Shown here piece after piece: positions 9,033 through 16,962 of a stretch of 64,000 nucleotides of DNA (its first letter is position 1; each line of letters starts with the position of its first letter). Origin of the DNA: Glycomyces paridis (GTDB lineage: Bacteria; Actinomycetota; Actinomycetes; Mycobacteriales; Micromonosporaceae); assembly GCF_004912155.1 (NCBI RefSeq), contig NZ_STGX01000012.1:1-64000 (forward strand), in the 5' to 3' direction. Made by a program: the position numbers and the translations under genes. A model generated the notes under the pieces. That model was not told where the DNA came from. It did not search any database and worked only from the letters and a program-made list of their open reading frames with translations.

Positions 9033-9059
9033 ATGACGGATTCGTGACCGGGCGGTCTT
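9033..9059 (+). promoter_or_regulatory. RTGAC 11-bp direct repeat between divergent ESX-like operons
   Basis: ATGAC (9033-9037), six bases, then GTGAC (9044-9048), with a weak third unit GTCTT (9055). It lies in the 195-bp gap between the two ESX-like transcription units. It is nearly identical (CATGACGGATTCGTGAC) to the site upstream of the kinase at 43199. Confidence 0.5.
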
Positions 9060-9118
9060 TCATGGGCCGCATGGTGTCCGGGACCGGCCGGGCGCAGCGA
9101 CGAGGAGGGGAGCCGACG

Positions 9119-10660
9119 ATGACCGACAACCCGTTCGCGGCCGCCGACGGCGGCGACGAGGCGGAGGCGACCTCGGAGGGCGTCTTCTTCTCGGTCGAGT
9201 CGCCGGGGTTCACGTTCACGATCGCCTTCGGCGACACCGGAACCGCCGCTGCCGGCGGTTCGCGGCCCGGCTGCGCCGCCGGGGCGTGCCCGCACCCGGT
9301 CGCGCATCCGGCCGAGGAGGACTGGGTGCAGCTCGCCTCGGCCGTCCCGGTGGAGGGCCAGCTGCACCGCTTCAAGCCGCGCTGCGAGGGCATGGCCTAC
9401 CCGGCCGAGGAGGACTTCCGGGCCGCGATCGGCGCGGTCCGGCCCGAGGACGCGGACGCGTTCTCGTTGCAGCGCCTGCGGGGCGGCTGGAGCGAGGAGG
9501 TCGGCGCGGTGGTCGGGCAGTGGCCGGCGCGGATGCGGACGAACCTGGCGGCCCTCGCGGAGGGCTGGGCGGGCGACGACTTCGACGCGTTCGCGGCGAT
9601 GGCCGACGAGACCCGCCAGCTCCTTGAGGGCGTGGTGGACGACGTCGAGGCCACGGTGGCGGAGCTGGAAGACCGCGAGGCGGCGATCTACGCGCTCCAG
9701 GGCGCCGACTCGGGCGAGATCCCCTATCCCGCACCGCTGGTCGGGGTGGAGGGCGAGTGGTCGGAGCTGGTGTCGCTGCATGTGCGCCCGGCCTGGTGGC
9801 ACGGCGACTGCATCATCGTGACCTGCGAGGAGGCCGAGCGGGCGCTCGAACTCGCCGGGGCGGACCCGGGTCTGGCCTCGGAGGTGCGCGAGTTCATCGA
9901 CGAGAAGGTCGGCGAGCGCCTGACGGGCCTGGGCGCCTTGGTGTCGGACGTGCGCCGCCTCGCGGGCGAGGAGGCGAAGGAGGTCTACGCCGAGCGGGTC
10001 GCGGCCGAACTGGCGGCGTACCTGGAGCGGCAGGCGGCCATCGACGAGTCGATCGCGGCCAAGCGCGCCGACCAGAGCGCGGAGCTGGAGGCGCTGCGCG
10101 CCACCGGCGAGGACCGCCTGTGGCCCACCGGCGCCGACGCCTCCTATATGGACCTCGCGGTGCCGGAGGCGGAGAGTCCCGCCGCGCCGGTCGCGCCGCG
10201 CACGACCCTCGACCCCAGTCCCGTGCCGCCCGAAGGCGACGGGACCGCCAGTGCGGCCTCGGAGGCCGACGATGAGTCCGAAGAGGACCCCTGGGATGCG
10301 GCGGGCGCCTCGTACGAGGAGGGCGGCCACGTCGGCGGCCTCGCGAGCGGCGGCGCTCCCGCGAACGCCGCGCCCACCAATTCGTCCGCGCCGATGCGCA
10401 CCGGGGGCGCGATGCTCCCCGGCGGCGCGGTGCCGCAGGGCCTGTTCGGCCCCGCCGTCACCGCCCCGGCGTCCTCCTCCGGCACCGGCGCGGGCGCGGC
10501 CCGTCCCGGCGCCGCCCCGCAGGCGGGCTCGGCCCCCAAGGGCGGCAAGGGGAAGGACCGCAAGGACGAGGAGGCCGAGGAGGCGCCGCAGGACCTCGCG
10601 CGGCGCGAGACGGGCAACGTCTGGGGCTACGTCAAGCCCAACGAGGACCCCTACAACTGA
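9119..10660 (+). CDS. Large helical ESX-like protein with VWG...DPY C-terminal tail
   Basis: The protein has 513 residues. After a ~60-residue lead come long amphipathic helices with a WXG-like turn (EGWAGDDFDAF, about residue 155) and heptad-rich stretches near 290-325. A disordered Gly/Ala/Pro region follows, and the end ETGNVWGYVKPNEDPYN matches that of the divergently encoded 383-residue protein. The ATG at 9119 follows GAGGAGGGG. It is followed 37 bp later by a 106-residue partner. This looks like a type VII-type substrate or accessory protein; its biochemical role is unknown. Confidence 0.7.
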   Translation: MTDNPFAAADGGDEAEATSEGVFFSVESPGFTFTIAFGDTGTAAAGGSRPGCAAGACPHPVAHPAEEDWVQLASAVPVEGQLHRFKPRCEGMAYPAEEDFRAAIGAVRPEDADAFSLQRLRGGWSEEVGAVVGQWPARMRTNLAALAEGWAGDDFDAFAAMADETRQLLEGVVDDVEATVAELEDREAAIYALQGADSGEIPYPAPLVGVEGEWSELVSLHVRPAWWHGDCIIVTCEEAERALELAGADPGLASEVREFIDEKVGERLTGLGALVSDVRRLAGEEAKEVYAERVAAELAAYLERQAAIDESIAAKRADQSAELEALRATGEDRLWPTGADASYMDLAVPEAESPAAPVAPRTTLDPSPVPPEGDGTASAASEADDESEEDPWDAAGASYEEGGHVGGLASGGAPANAAPTNSSAPMRTGGAMLPGGAVPQGLFGPAVTAPASSSGTGAGAARPGAAPQAGSAPKGGKGKDRKDEEAEEAPQDLARRETGNVWGYVKPNEDPYN

Positions 10661-10697
10661 CCGGCCGCGGCGGCGGCCACGAGCGAAGGAGCGCGAC

Positions 10698-11018
10698 ATG
10701 GGCGAGCGGGTGTTCGACCCGGCCTCGATCGAGGAGTACCGGGCCTTCCTGCTGGAACTCATCGACGACCTGGAGAACCAGGTGATCCCGGTGCTGGCCT
10801 CCGGCACCCTGAGCCGGGCCCCGGCGTTCGGCACCGCGCCCGGCGCGGCCGAGAACGCCGCCGGGCGGTACCTCGACTTCCACGCCGCGACCTGGCGGAA
10901 CCTCCAGTACCTGCGCGGTGCCCTGCACGGCATGGAGTCCGCGCTCGCGGCGGCGACCGGCGGCGACGACGAGGCCGGCGCGGCCGTCTACTTCCAGTTC
11001 GGGGTCGACCCGGGCTGA
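10698..11018 (+). CDS. Small helical ESX partner protein
   Basis: The protein has 106 residues, mostly helical: FDPASIEEYRAFLLELIDDL at the N-terminus, then GRYLDFHAATWRNLQYLRGAL near residue 60, whose Trp and spacing resemble EspC/WXG100-type hairpins. GAAGGAG precedes the ATG at 10698. It probably pairs with the 513-residue product encoded just upstream, mirroring the small-plus-large pair on the opposite strand. Confidence 0.65.
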   Translation: MGERVFDPASIEEYRAFLLELIDDLENQVIPVLASGTLSRAPAFGTAPGAAENAAGRYLDFHAATWRNLQYLRGALHGMESALAAATGGDDEAGAAVYFQFGVDPG

Positions 11019-11094
11019 AGAGCCCCCGGCCGTGCGAGCCGCGCCGGCGCCCGGCGTACGAGACGGGCGACGGCGGCACGGCCGGGAGACGCGG

Positions 11095-11130
11095 CGGCGC
11101 CCGCCCGCATGTGCGCGCGGACGGGCGCCG
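11095..11130. terminator. Possible bidirectional terminator hairpin
   Basis: A 9-bp stem CGGCGCCCG/CGGGCGCCG encloses an 18-base loop, between the convergent ESX-like and acyl-CoA dehydrogenase genes. There is no T-tract, as is common in high-GC actinobacteria. Confidence 0.4.
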
Positions 11131-11166
11131 TCGTACGTCTCCTGCAGTTCCTAGAAAGCAGCGCTG

Positions 11167-13005
11167 CTAGAAAGCACCGTCCGGGAGGTCCATCGCCACC
11201 AGGTCGGCGGCCTCGGCGATCTTGCGGTCGGCGGTCAGGCGCGGGAGGACCTCCTTGGCGAAGAACGTCGCGGCGGCGACCTTCCCGCGGTAGAAGTCGT
11301 CGTCCGACCCGGCGTCGAGTTTGGACTGGGCGATCTCGGCCTGGCGCAGCAGGAGCCAGCCGACCATGAGGTCGCCGACGGCCAGAAGCAGGCGCCGGGA
11401 GTGCAGCCCGACCTTGTACAGCTCGCGCGGCTCGCCGTTCATCGGGCCCATGAGCGAGGGCTGGAGCGCCTCCAGCAGGCCCTGGACGTCGCCGAGGGCC
11501 CGCAGGACCTTCCCGCGGGTCTCCGCGAGCGACTCGTGTCCGTCCTGGGTGGACTCCATGATCTCGGCGGCCACGGCCATGAGCGACTCGCCGTTGTCCT
11601 TGATGATCTTGCGGAACAGGAAGTCGAGGCTCTGGATCGCGGTGGTGCCCTCGTAGAGCGTGTCGATCTTCGCGTCGCGCACGTACTGCTCGAGCGGGTA
11701 GTCCTGGAGGTAGCCGGAGCCGCCGAAGGTCTGGAGCGCCTCGGAGCTGAGCAGGTCGTAGGCCCGCTCGGAGCCGCAGCCCTTGACCAGCGGCAGCAGC
11801 AGGTCGTTGATGCGCTTGGCGGTCTCGGCGGCCTCCTCGTCGCCGTCGATCTCGGCCAGGCGCGCCTTGTCCTGCCAGGAGGCGGTGTAGGCCACGAGCG
11901 CCCGCAGGCCCTCGGCGTAGGACTTCTGGAGCAGCAGCGAGCGGCGCACGTCCGGGTGCTTGATGATCGGCACGCGCGGGGCGGTCTTGTCGGTCGACTG
12001 GATGAGGTCGGCGCCCTGGATGCGGCTCTTGGCGTAGTCGAGCGCGTTGAGGTACCCGGTGGAGAGGGTCGCGATGGCCTTGGTGCCCACCATCATCCGC
12101 GCGTACTCGATGATGAGGAACATCTGGCGGATGCCCTCGTGCTTGTCGCCGAGGAGCCAGCCCTTCGCGGGGGACTTCTCGCCGAAGGTGAGCTCGGCGG
12201 TGGCCGAGACCTTGAGGCCCATCTTGTGCTCGATGTTGGTGACGTTGACGCCGTTGCGCTCCCCGAGCTCGCCGGTGGCCGAGTCGAAGAGGAACTTCGG
12301 GACGATGAACAGGCTCAGGCCCTTGGTGCCGGGACCGCCCGCACCCTCCTCGCCCACCGGGCGGGCGAGCACGTAGTGGATGATGTTCTCGGTCATGTCC
12401 TGGTCGCCCGAGGTGATGAACCGCTTGACGCCCTCGATGTGCCAGGTGCCGTCGGGCTGCTTGTAGGCCTTCGTGGTGCCCGCGCCGACGTCGGAGCCCG
12501 CGTCGGGCTCGGTGAGCACCATCGTGGCGCCCCAGCCCTTGTCGATGAACATCTGCGCCCAGGCGCGCTGCTCCTCGGTGCCCTCGCGGTAGGCGCTGTG
12601 CGCGAACGAGGACCCGGCGGCGTACATCCACAGGGCGGGGTTGGCGCCGAGCACGAGTTCGGCGAGGGACCACCAGAGCATCCGGGGCGCGTCGGTGCCG
12701 CCGAGGACCTCGGGGAGGTCCAGGCGCCAGTACTCGGCGTCGATGAACGCCTTGTACGACTTCTTGAAGGACTCGGGGAGCGTCACCGAGTTCGTCGCGG
12801 GGTCGAACACGGGCGGGTTGCGGTCGCCGTCGACGAAGCTCGCGGCGAGCTCGTGCTCGGCCAGGCGCGCCAGCTCGGCCAGGATCTCTCGTGCGGTGGC
12901 CTCGTCCAGGTCCGGGAAGGACGGGTGGTCGAGGATCGTGTCCGCTCCGAAGACCTCGAAGAGATTGAACTCCAGGTCCCGGAGGTTGTGGCGGAAGTGC
13001 GTCAT
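11167..13005 (-). CDS. Acyl-CoA dehydrogenase (FadE-type, ~600 aa)
   Basis: This 612-residue flavoprotein performs the first, FAD-dependent alpha,beta-dehydrogenation step of fatty acyl-CoA oxidation. The core includes [13 protein letters not shown] (FAD/substrate loop), [10 protein letters not shown], and [17 protein letters not shown] with YEGTTAIQ, the usual region of the catalytic Glu. An N-terminal extension ([17 protein letters not shown]) and a ~130-residue C-terminal helical domain place it with long FadE5-like enzymes. The ATG at 13005 is the family start. The TAG stop is followed by a short duplication of GCTTTCTAG. Two operator-like palindromes lie directly upstream, suggesting repression by a TetR-type fatty-acid regulator. 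Confidence 0.93.
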   Translation of the reverse strand: MTHFRHNLRDLEFNLFEVFGADTILDHPSFPDLDEATAREILAELARLAEHELAASFVDGDRNPPVFDPATNSVTLPESFKKSYKAFIDAEYWRLDLPEVLGGTDAPRMLWWSLAELVLGANPALWMYAAGSSFAHSAYREGTEEQRAWAQMFIDKGWGATMVLTEPDAGSDVGAGTTKAYKQPDGTWHIEGVKRFITSGDQDMTENIIHYVLARPVGEEGAGGPGTKGLSLFIVPKFLFDSATGELGERNGVNVTNIEHKMGLKVSATAELTFGEKSPAKGWLLGDKHEGIRQMFLIIEYARMMVGTKAIATLSTGYLNALDYAKSRIQGADLIQSTDKTAPRVPIIKHPDVRRSLLLQKSYAEGLRALVAYTASWQDKARLAEIDGDEEAAETAKRINDLLLPLVKGCGSERAYDLLSSEALQTFGGSGYLQDYPLEQYVRDAKIDTLYEGTTAIQSLDFLFRKIIKDNGESLMAVAAEIMESTQDGHESLAETRGKVLRALGDVQGLLEALQPSLMGPMNGEPRELYKVGLHSRRLLLAVGDLMVGWLLLRQAEIAQSKLDAGSDDDFYRGKVAAATFFAKEVLPRLTADRKIAEAADLVAMDLPDGAF

Positions 13006-13018
13006 TGCGGGTCCTCCA

Positions 13019-13032
13019 TTACTCGGTGGTAA
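13019..13032. promoter_or_regulatory. Operator-like palindrome TTACTCG-GTGGTAA
   Basis: A 14-bp imperfect palindrome (TTAC....GTAA) begins 14 bp before the acyl-CoA dehydrogenase start, paired with a second copy 25 bp away. Position and symmetry suit a TetR-type repressor site. No regulator gene adjoins it. Confidence 0.45.
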
Positions 13033-13043
13033 CCACCATCATA

Positions 13044-13057
13044 TTACCCGCGAGTAA
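13044..13057. promoter_or_regulatory. Operator-like palindrome TTACCCGCGAGTAA
   Basis: This 14-bp palindrome has one mismatched pair and a CGCG centre. It is the better of two TTAC(T/C)CG..GTAA sites upstream of the acyl-CoA dehydrogenase. Beyond it, 13058-13438 holds no convincing gene or structure. Confidence 0.5.
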
Positions 13058-13438
13058 GTACCTCAAGCATCCCGCGCCGACCAGGGTGAAGCCTGCCAGA
13101 ATCCGCCCCTCCCTCGGCGGCGAACCCGCGCGTGTCGCGCCGTCCGCTCCTTCGATCGGGTGATCGTCACGCAATCCCGGCGCGCGCCGTAACCTGCGCA
13201 TCCGTGCCTCGTTGAACCGTGCAGCAGACCGCCTGTGCGACGCACCCGCCCAGGCGCACCACCGCCCCGGCGCAACGCGCCCGCCGAGGCCCAGGTCAGG
13301 AGCCGCCCCCATGATCCGAACCGTCGCAGGCCGCCTGGCCGCCCGCACCCGCCCCGCCTACGTCGGCCGCCACCGCCGCACCCGGCCCGTTCTCCACCGC
13401 GTCTTCCGGCTCCCCGCCCAGCTCGGCCCGGCGGAGGC

Positions 13439-14542
13439 TCAGTCCGCCTCCGGGCGGTAGTCCAGCAGCAGCAGAGCGATGTCGTCGGCCAGCGGGCCGC
13501 CGACCCAGCGCCGCAGCGCCGCCTCCAGCGACGCCAGCCCGTCGCCCACGTTCCCGTGCCCGATCAGGCTCCAGGCCCGCTCGCGGATCGGGAAGAACTC
13601 GCCGTCCTTGCGCGCCTCCGCGAGCCCGTCGGTGTACAGGAAGATCCGGTCCCCCGGCTGCAACCGCACCGTCAGCTCCCGCGCCGACGGGTTCAGACCC
13701 AGCGGCGGCGCCATCGACTCCGGCTCCAAGTAGGTCGCCACCCCGTCGCGCACCAGCATCGGCGGCGGATGCCCGCAGTTGACGATCTCCAGCGTCCCCC
13801 CGCGCTCCTGCATCAGGATCGCCGTCACGAAGTCCTCGTCACCCGCGTTCCGCGCCACCGCGTGGTCGAGGTCGGTGATCATGCACCGCTGGTCGGCCCG
13901 CTCGAACGCCACGTGCCGGAACGACCCCAGCACCGTCGAGGACAGCCGCACCGCGTCCAGGCCCTTGCCCCGCACGTCCCCGATGATGATCCGCACCCCG
14001 TACTCGGTGCCCAGGGCCTCGTACAGGTCCCCGCCGATCTCCGCCCCCGACCGCGCTGACACGTACCGCGCCGCGATGTCGAAGGGCCCCAACCGGTCGT
14101 CGATCGGCCGCAGGATCGCCTGCTGCACCACCGACGCCAGTTGCGTCAGCTTCCGCAACCGGTCGTCGTCCCGCTCGCGCACGATCGCCACCGCCGCCGC
14201 GATCATCACCGCGACCGCCACAACCAGGAAGTCCACGCCGTAGGAGGCCACTTCCGCCACCGCGAAGCCGTTCAGCACCCACAGGTACGCGAACGCCGCC
14301 GCCATGCTCGCCACCCCGACGCCGGCCACCCACCGCCACGGCAGGAACGCCGAGGCCGCCAGCGGCGGCAGCGCCAGCCACGAGACCGCGTGCGAATCGC
14401 CCTGCGCGCTCAGGCGCAGCCCCACCAGGACCACCACGACCGCGAAGGCGGCGGTGAACGCCGATCGCACCGACGGCGCCGACCAGCCGTTCCAGCGGTC
14501 AGCGCGTGCCATGCTCGGCCTCCGTCGCGACATCGTGCGCAT
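13439..14542 (-). CDS. Membrane-anchored SpoIIE/PP2C-type serine phosphatase
   Basis: The protein has 367 residues. Four or five N-terminal hydrophobic helices (about residues 25-120) are followed by a PPM/SpoIIE phosphatase domain with its metal-binding signatures: GAEIGGDLYEAL, IIIGDVRGKGLDAV, VNCGHPPPMLV, YTDGLAEAR and PLADDIALLLL. This family dephosphorylates anti-sigma-factor antagonists and so controls stress or developmental sigma factors. No anti-sigma partner gene is adjacent. The ATG at 14542 follows GGAGG at long spacing (11 bases). It may counter Ser/Thr phosphorylation, but its target is unknown. Confidence 0.9.
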   Translation of the reverse strand: MRTMSRRRPSMARADRWNGWSAPSVRSAFTAAFAVVVVLVGLRLSAQGDSHAVSWLALPPLAASAFLPWRWVAGVGVASMAAAFAYLWVLNGFAVAEVASYGVDFLVVAVAVMIAAAVAIVRERDDDRLRKLTQLASVVQQAILRPIDDRLGPFDIAARYVSARSGAEIGGDLYEALGTEYGVRIIIGDVRGKGLDAVRLSSTVLGSFRHVAFERADQRCMITDLDHAVARNAGDEDFVTAILMQERGGTLEIVNCGHPPPMLVRDGVATYLEPESMAPPLGLNPSARELTVRLQPGDRIFLYTDGLAEARKDGEFFPIRERAWSLIGHGNVGDGLASLEAALRRWVGGPLADDIALLLLDYRPEAD

Positions 14543-14971
14543 GTGAGCGAATGCCTCCTTCCTACCGGATCGCGGCCGGGTCCCCCGCCGATTCGCCGAA
14601 GCGCTCGCACGGGGGTCCCCGATTCGGGCAGGGCTGCCCGGTTCGCGGGCGCGCCGGCCGGAACCGGAGGGATCGTCGCGCCCGAACGGATCGAGGGCGA
14701 AGCGGCGCGGGGATCAGCGCACGGACTTCGACCATCGTCGATGGAGTACCCGGGATGCCGGACCCGACTCGACCACCGCCGATGTGAAGATCGTAATGGT
14801 CGCCGAGGCCTGACCGGGCGTGGAGGACACCGCCATACGGGTGACGGCCAAGTCTGTGCGTTCGGACGGCCTGAGCCGCCGAACGTGCCGCCCGACCTCG
14901 GCTGTTCGGACGGTGTCGAACGGCCCGTCGCGCGCTGGCACGGGGGGCGCGGCCGTGCGAGAGTTGATCGC
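14543..14971. other. Intergenic region between divergent genes
   Basis: No gene is recognised in this 429-bp segment. The only clear structure is a 13-bp palindrome CCATCG-T-CGATGG (14732-14744). It presumably carries promoters for the phosphatase (leftward) and the acetyltransferase (rightward), neither of which I can place confidently. Confidence 0.5.
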
Positions 14972-15463
14972 GTGCAGTTCACGCTTACCCGGACCCCGTT
15001 CGACAGCCCCGTGGCGCAGGCGCTCTGCGCCGAGCTCCAGCGCGAGTACGTCCGCCGCTACGGCTCGGGCGACGAGACCGCGCTCGTCGAGGGCGACTTC
15101 GACCCGCCGAACGGCGACTTCATCGTGGCCTACGACGAGTCCGGCGAGGCGGTCGGGTGCGGCGGCTGGCGCTCGCACGACGACGGCGAGGCACTGTTTA
15201 AAGATGCAGAGATGAAGCGCGTGTTCGTGCGCGAGAGCGCCCGGCGCCGGGGCCTCGCGCGCCTCCTCGTGGCGGCCGTGGAGGCCTCCGCGGCCGAGGC
15301 GGGCCGCACCCGGGTCGTCCTGGAGACCGGTCCTCGGCAGCCCGAGGCGATCGCGATGTACGGGGCGATCGGGTACACCCCGGTGACGCCCTTCGGGCAC
15401 TACGCGTGCGCCGACGGCTCGCTCCACCTCGGCAAGGAACTGGCGCCGGTCCCGAGCGCCTGA
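14972..15463 (+). CDS. GNAT family N-acetyltransferase
   Basis: The protein has 163 residues. The acetyl-CoA-binding motif A is visible as EMKRVFVRESARRRGLARLL (about residues 80-100; R-x-x-G-x-A type), followed by the conserved C-terminal VLETGPRQPEAIAMYGAIGY. The family moves acetyl groups to amines or protein N-termini; the substrate is unknown. The GTG at 14972 starts the conserved first strand. Its ribosome site is weak, so a leaderless transcript is possible. It is followed by a strong terminator. Confidence 0.88.
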   Translation: MQFTLTRTPFDSPVAQALCAELQREYVRRYGSGDETALVEGDFDPPNGDFIVAYDESGEAVGCGGWRSHDDGEALFKDAEMKRVFVRESARRRGLARLLVAAVEASAAEAGRTRVVLETGPRQPEAIAMYGAIGYTPVTPFGHYACADGSLHLGKELAPVPSA

Positions 15464-15476
15464 CCGCAATCACCGC

Positions 15477-15504
15477 AAGGCCGGACGAGGATCGTCCGGC
15501 CTTT
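15477..15504 (+). terminator. Strong intrinsic terminator after the acetyltransferase
   Basis: A perfect 12-bp stem, AAGGCCGGACGA/TCGTCCGGCCTT, has a GGA loop and is followed by TCCCC. Confidence 0.85.
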
Positions 15505-15633
15505 CCCCTTGCGCCGCCCTGATTCAGTGAATTATCGCTTTCCACCGCAAGCGGTCTGGAACACCACTCAAGGAACCTTTCGGTCTAGTCTGACAAACAG
15601 ACCAACCCTCACATCCATCCCGAAAGGTTCACA

Positions 15634-16476
15634 GTGGACAGCAATCGCAAGTACCTCGCCCGCCTCGGCGCGGGCCTTGCGGCGGGCCTCGGCGCCGCCG
15701 CACTCGTCTGGACCGGCACCGCCGCCAACGCCGAAATCGCAGGGCCCCAAGGGGACTTCGAGGCCCAGATCATCGGCGGCGACGAGGTCGCCGAGGGCCA
15801 GTACCCCTGGCTCGTCGGCCTCGGCTCCCCCGGCGAGGGCACCCCGTGGGAGCGCCAGTTCTGCGGCGGGTCGGTCATCGCGCCGACCGTCGTCCTCACC
15901 GCCGCGCACTGCGTCGAGGACGCGGCCGCGGGCGACCTCGCCGTCTTCTCCGGCTCGGTCGACCTCGAATCGGCCGACGTCGCCGAGACCGCCGTGGCCG
16001 ACCTCCACGTCGCCCCCGGCTACAACGACCCGGTCGCGTTCGCCAACGACTGGGCGCTGCTCCTGCTCGCCGAGCCGGTGGACGCCGAGCCGATCGGCCT
16101 GAGCGCCGACCCGGCCGTGTTCGACGCCCTGGAGACGGCCGGCTGGGGCCTGACCGAGGACAACGAGTACCCGACCGTCGCGCGCTGGGTCGAGGTGCCG
16201 TTCATCGACGACGACGCCTGCGCGGGCGCCTACCCGGGCGAGACCGACGCGGTCTCGATGCTGTGCGCCGGCGACCTCGCCGACGGCGGGATCGACTCGT
16301 GCTCGGGCGACTCGGGCGGCCCGATCATGGCCCCCGGCGAGGACGGCGGCCTCGTCCTGGCCGGCATCGTCAGCTGGGGCTACGGCTCCGCCGAGGCGGG
16401 CCATCCCGGCGTGTACGCCGAGGTCGCCGAGTTCGACGAGGCGATCGCCGAGGTCCTCGCCGACTGGGGCGTCTGA
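15634..16476 (+). CDS. Secreted trypsin-like serine protease (S1 family)
   Basis: The 280-residue protein has a Sec signal peptide (LGAGLAAGLGAAALVW...ANA, cleaved near residue 32) and a propeptide of ~15 residues before the mature start IIGGDEVAEG. The chymotrypsin-fold triad is complete: His in LTAAHC, Asp in NDWALLLL, Ser in CSGDSGGP. Conserved disulfide cysteines are present. It acts outside the cell on proteins; an Asp at the S1 base (GGIDSCSGD) suggests trypsin-like preference for Arg/Lys. The GTG at 15634 follows GAAAGG. It is a single-gene unit between two hairpin terminators. Confidence 0.95.
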   Translation: MDSNRKYLARLGAGLAAGLGAAALVWTGTAANAEIAGPQGDFEAQIIGGDEVAEGQYPWLVGLGSPGEGTPWERQFCGGSVIAPTVVLTAAHCVEDAAAGDLAVFSGSVDLESADVAETAVADLHVAPGYNDPVAFANDWALLLLAEPVDAEPIGLSADPAVFDALETAGWGLTEDNEYPTVARWVEVPFIDDDACAGAYPGETDAVSMLCAGDLADGGIDSCSGDSGGPIMAPGEDGGLVLAGIVSWGYGSAEAGHPGVYAEVAEFDEAIAEVLADWGV

Positions 16477-16480
16477 GCGC

Positions 16481-16517
16481 CGCGCCGCGGGGGCGGCCGG
16501 GCCGCCCCCGCGGCGCG
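16481..16517 (+). terminator. Terminator hairpin after the protease gene
   Basis: A 17-bp perfect GC stem (16481-16497 with 16501-16517) with a CGG loop begins four bases after the stop codon. Confidence 0.85.
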
Positions 16518-16555
16518 TTCGTGTATGCTCGGTGCGGCTCCGTTCACCGGAGCGC

Positions 16556-16629
16556 GCGGGTGTAGTTCATTGGTAGAATGCGACCTTCCCAAGGTTGAGA
16601 GGCGAGTTCGATTCTCGTCACCCGCTCCA
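16556..16629 (+). tRNA. tRNA-Gly (CCC anticodon)
   Basis: A 74-nt cloverleaf includes encoded CCA. The acceptor stem is GCGGGTG (16556-16562) with CACCCGC (16619-16625), discriminator T, CCA at 16627-16629. The D-arm TAGTTCATTGGTAGAA, anticodon loop TTCCCAA with anticodon CCC at 16588-16590, and T-arm GAGTTCGATTCTC are all canonical. Confidence 0.97.
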
Positions 16630-16802
16630 GGTTTTCGACGGCCGTCCCGGTTCCGGGGCGGCCGTTTCCGTGCGCCCGCCGCCCCGGCCGTCCTCGACCC
16701 CGCGGGGCGCGCACCGTCCGGTTTCGCGCAGAAATGATCATGGTGTCCACCAGCGAGTACGCCTGATTCGCGCCATCGTCCACCCCTGAGGCAGAGACCC
16801 TC

Positions 16803-16831
16803 TTCACTTTCCCGAGGCCCCCGGGTACTAT
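16803..16831 (+). promoter_or_regulatory. Promoter of the sugar ABC importer operon
   Basis: TTCACT (-35, 16803-16808) and TACTAT (-10, 16826-16831) are separated by 17 bp. They lie directly ahead of two operator palindromes, which would sit over and just after the expected transcription start. Confidence 0.55.
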
Positions 16832-16837
16832 GACCGC

Positions 16838-16873
16838 ATCGAAAGTTTCCGATACTTGGTCCGAAAGTTTCGG
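16838..16873. promoter_or_regulatory. Double LacI-type operator
   Basis: Two palindromes share the core CGAAAGTTTC: an imperfect 16-mer at 16838-16853 and a perfect odd-centred 13-mer CCGAAAGTTTCGG at 16861-16873, 21.5 bp centre to centre. LacI-family sugar repressors bind such sites. The regulator gene is not in the window. Confidence 0.6.
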
Positions 16874-16962
16874 CTGTGTTCCATGCCCTGCGGCCCCTCG
16901 AATGCCGCACGGAACCGCTGAACGCTCGGAGCAAGACTGCATCCCTCGAAAGGAAGACTCCG

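Noticed and set aside
13311-13460. A 49-codon frame with an AGGAG-like site
   Set aside because: Arg-rich product without features, overlapping the 3' end of the phosphatase gene. The Shine-Dalgarno match could be chance; kept only as a remote possibility.
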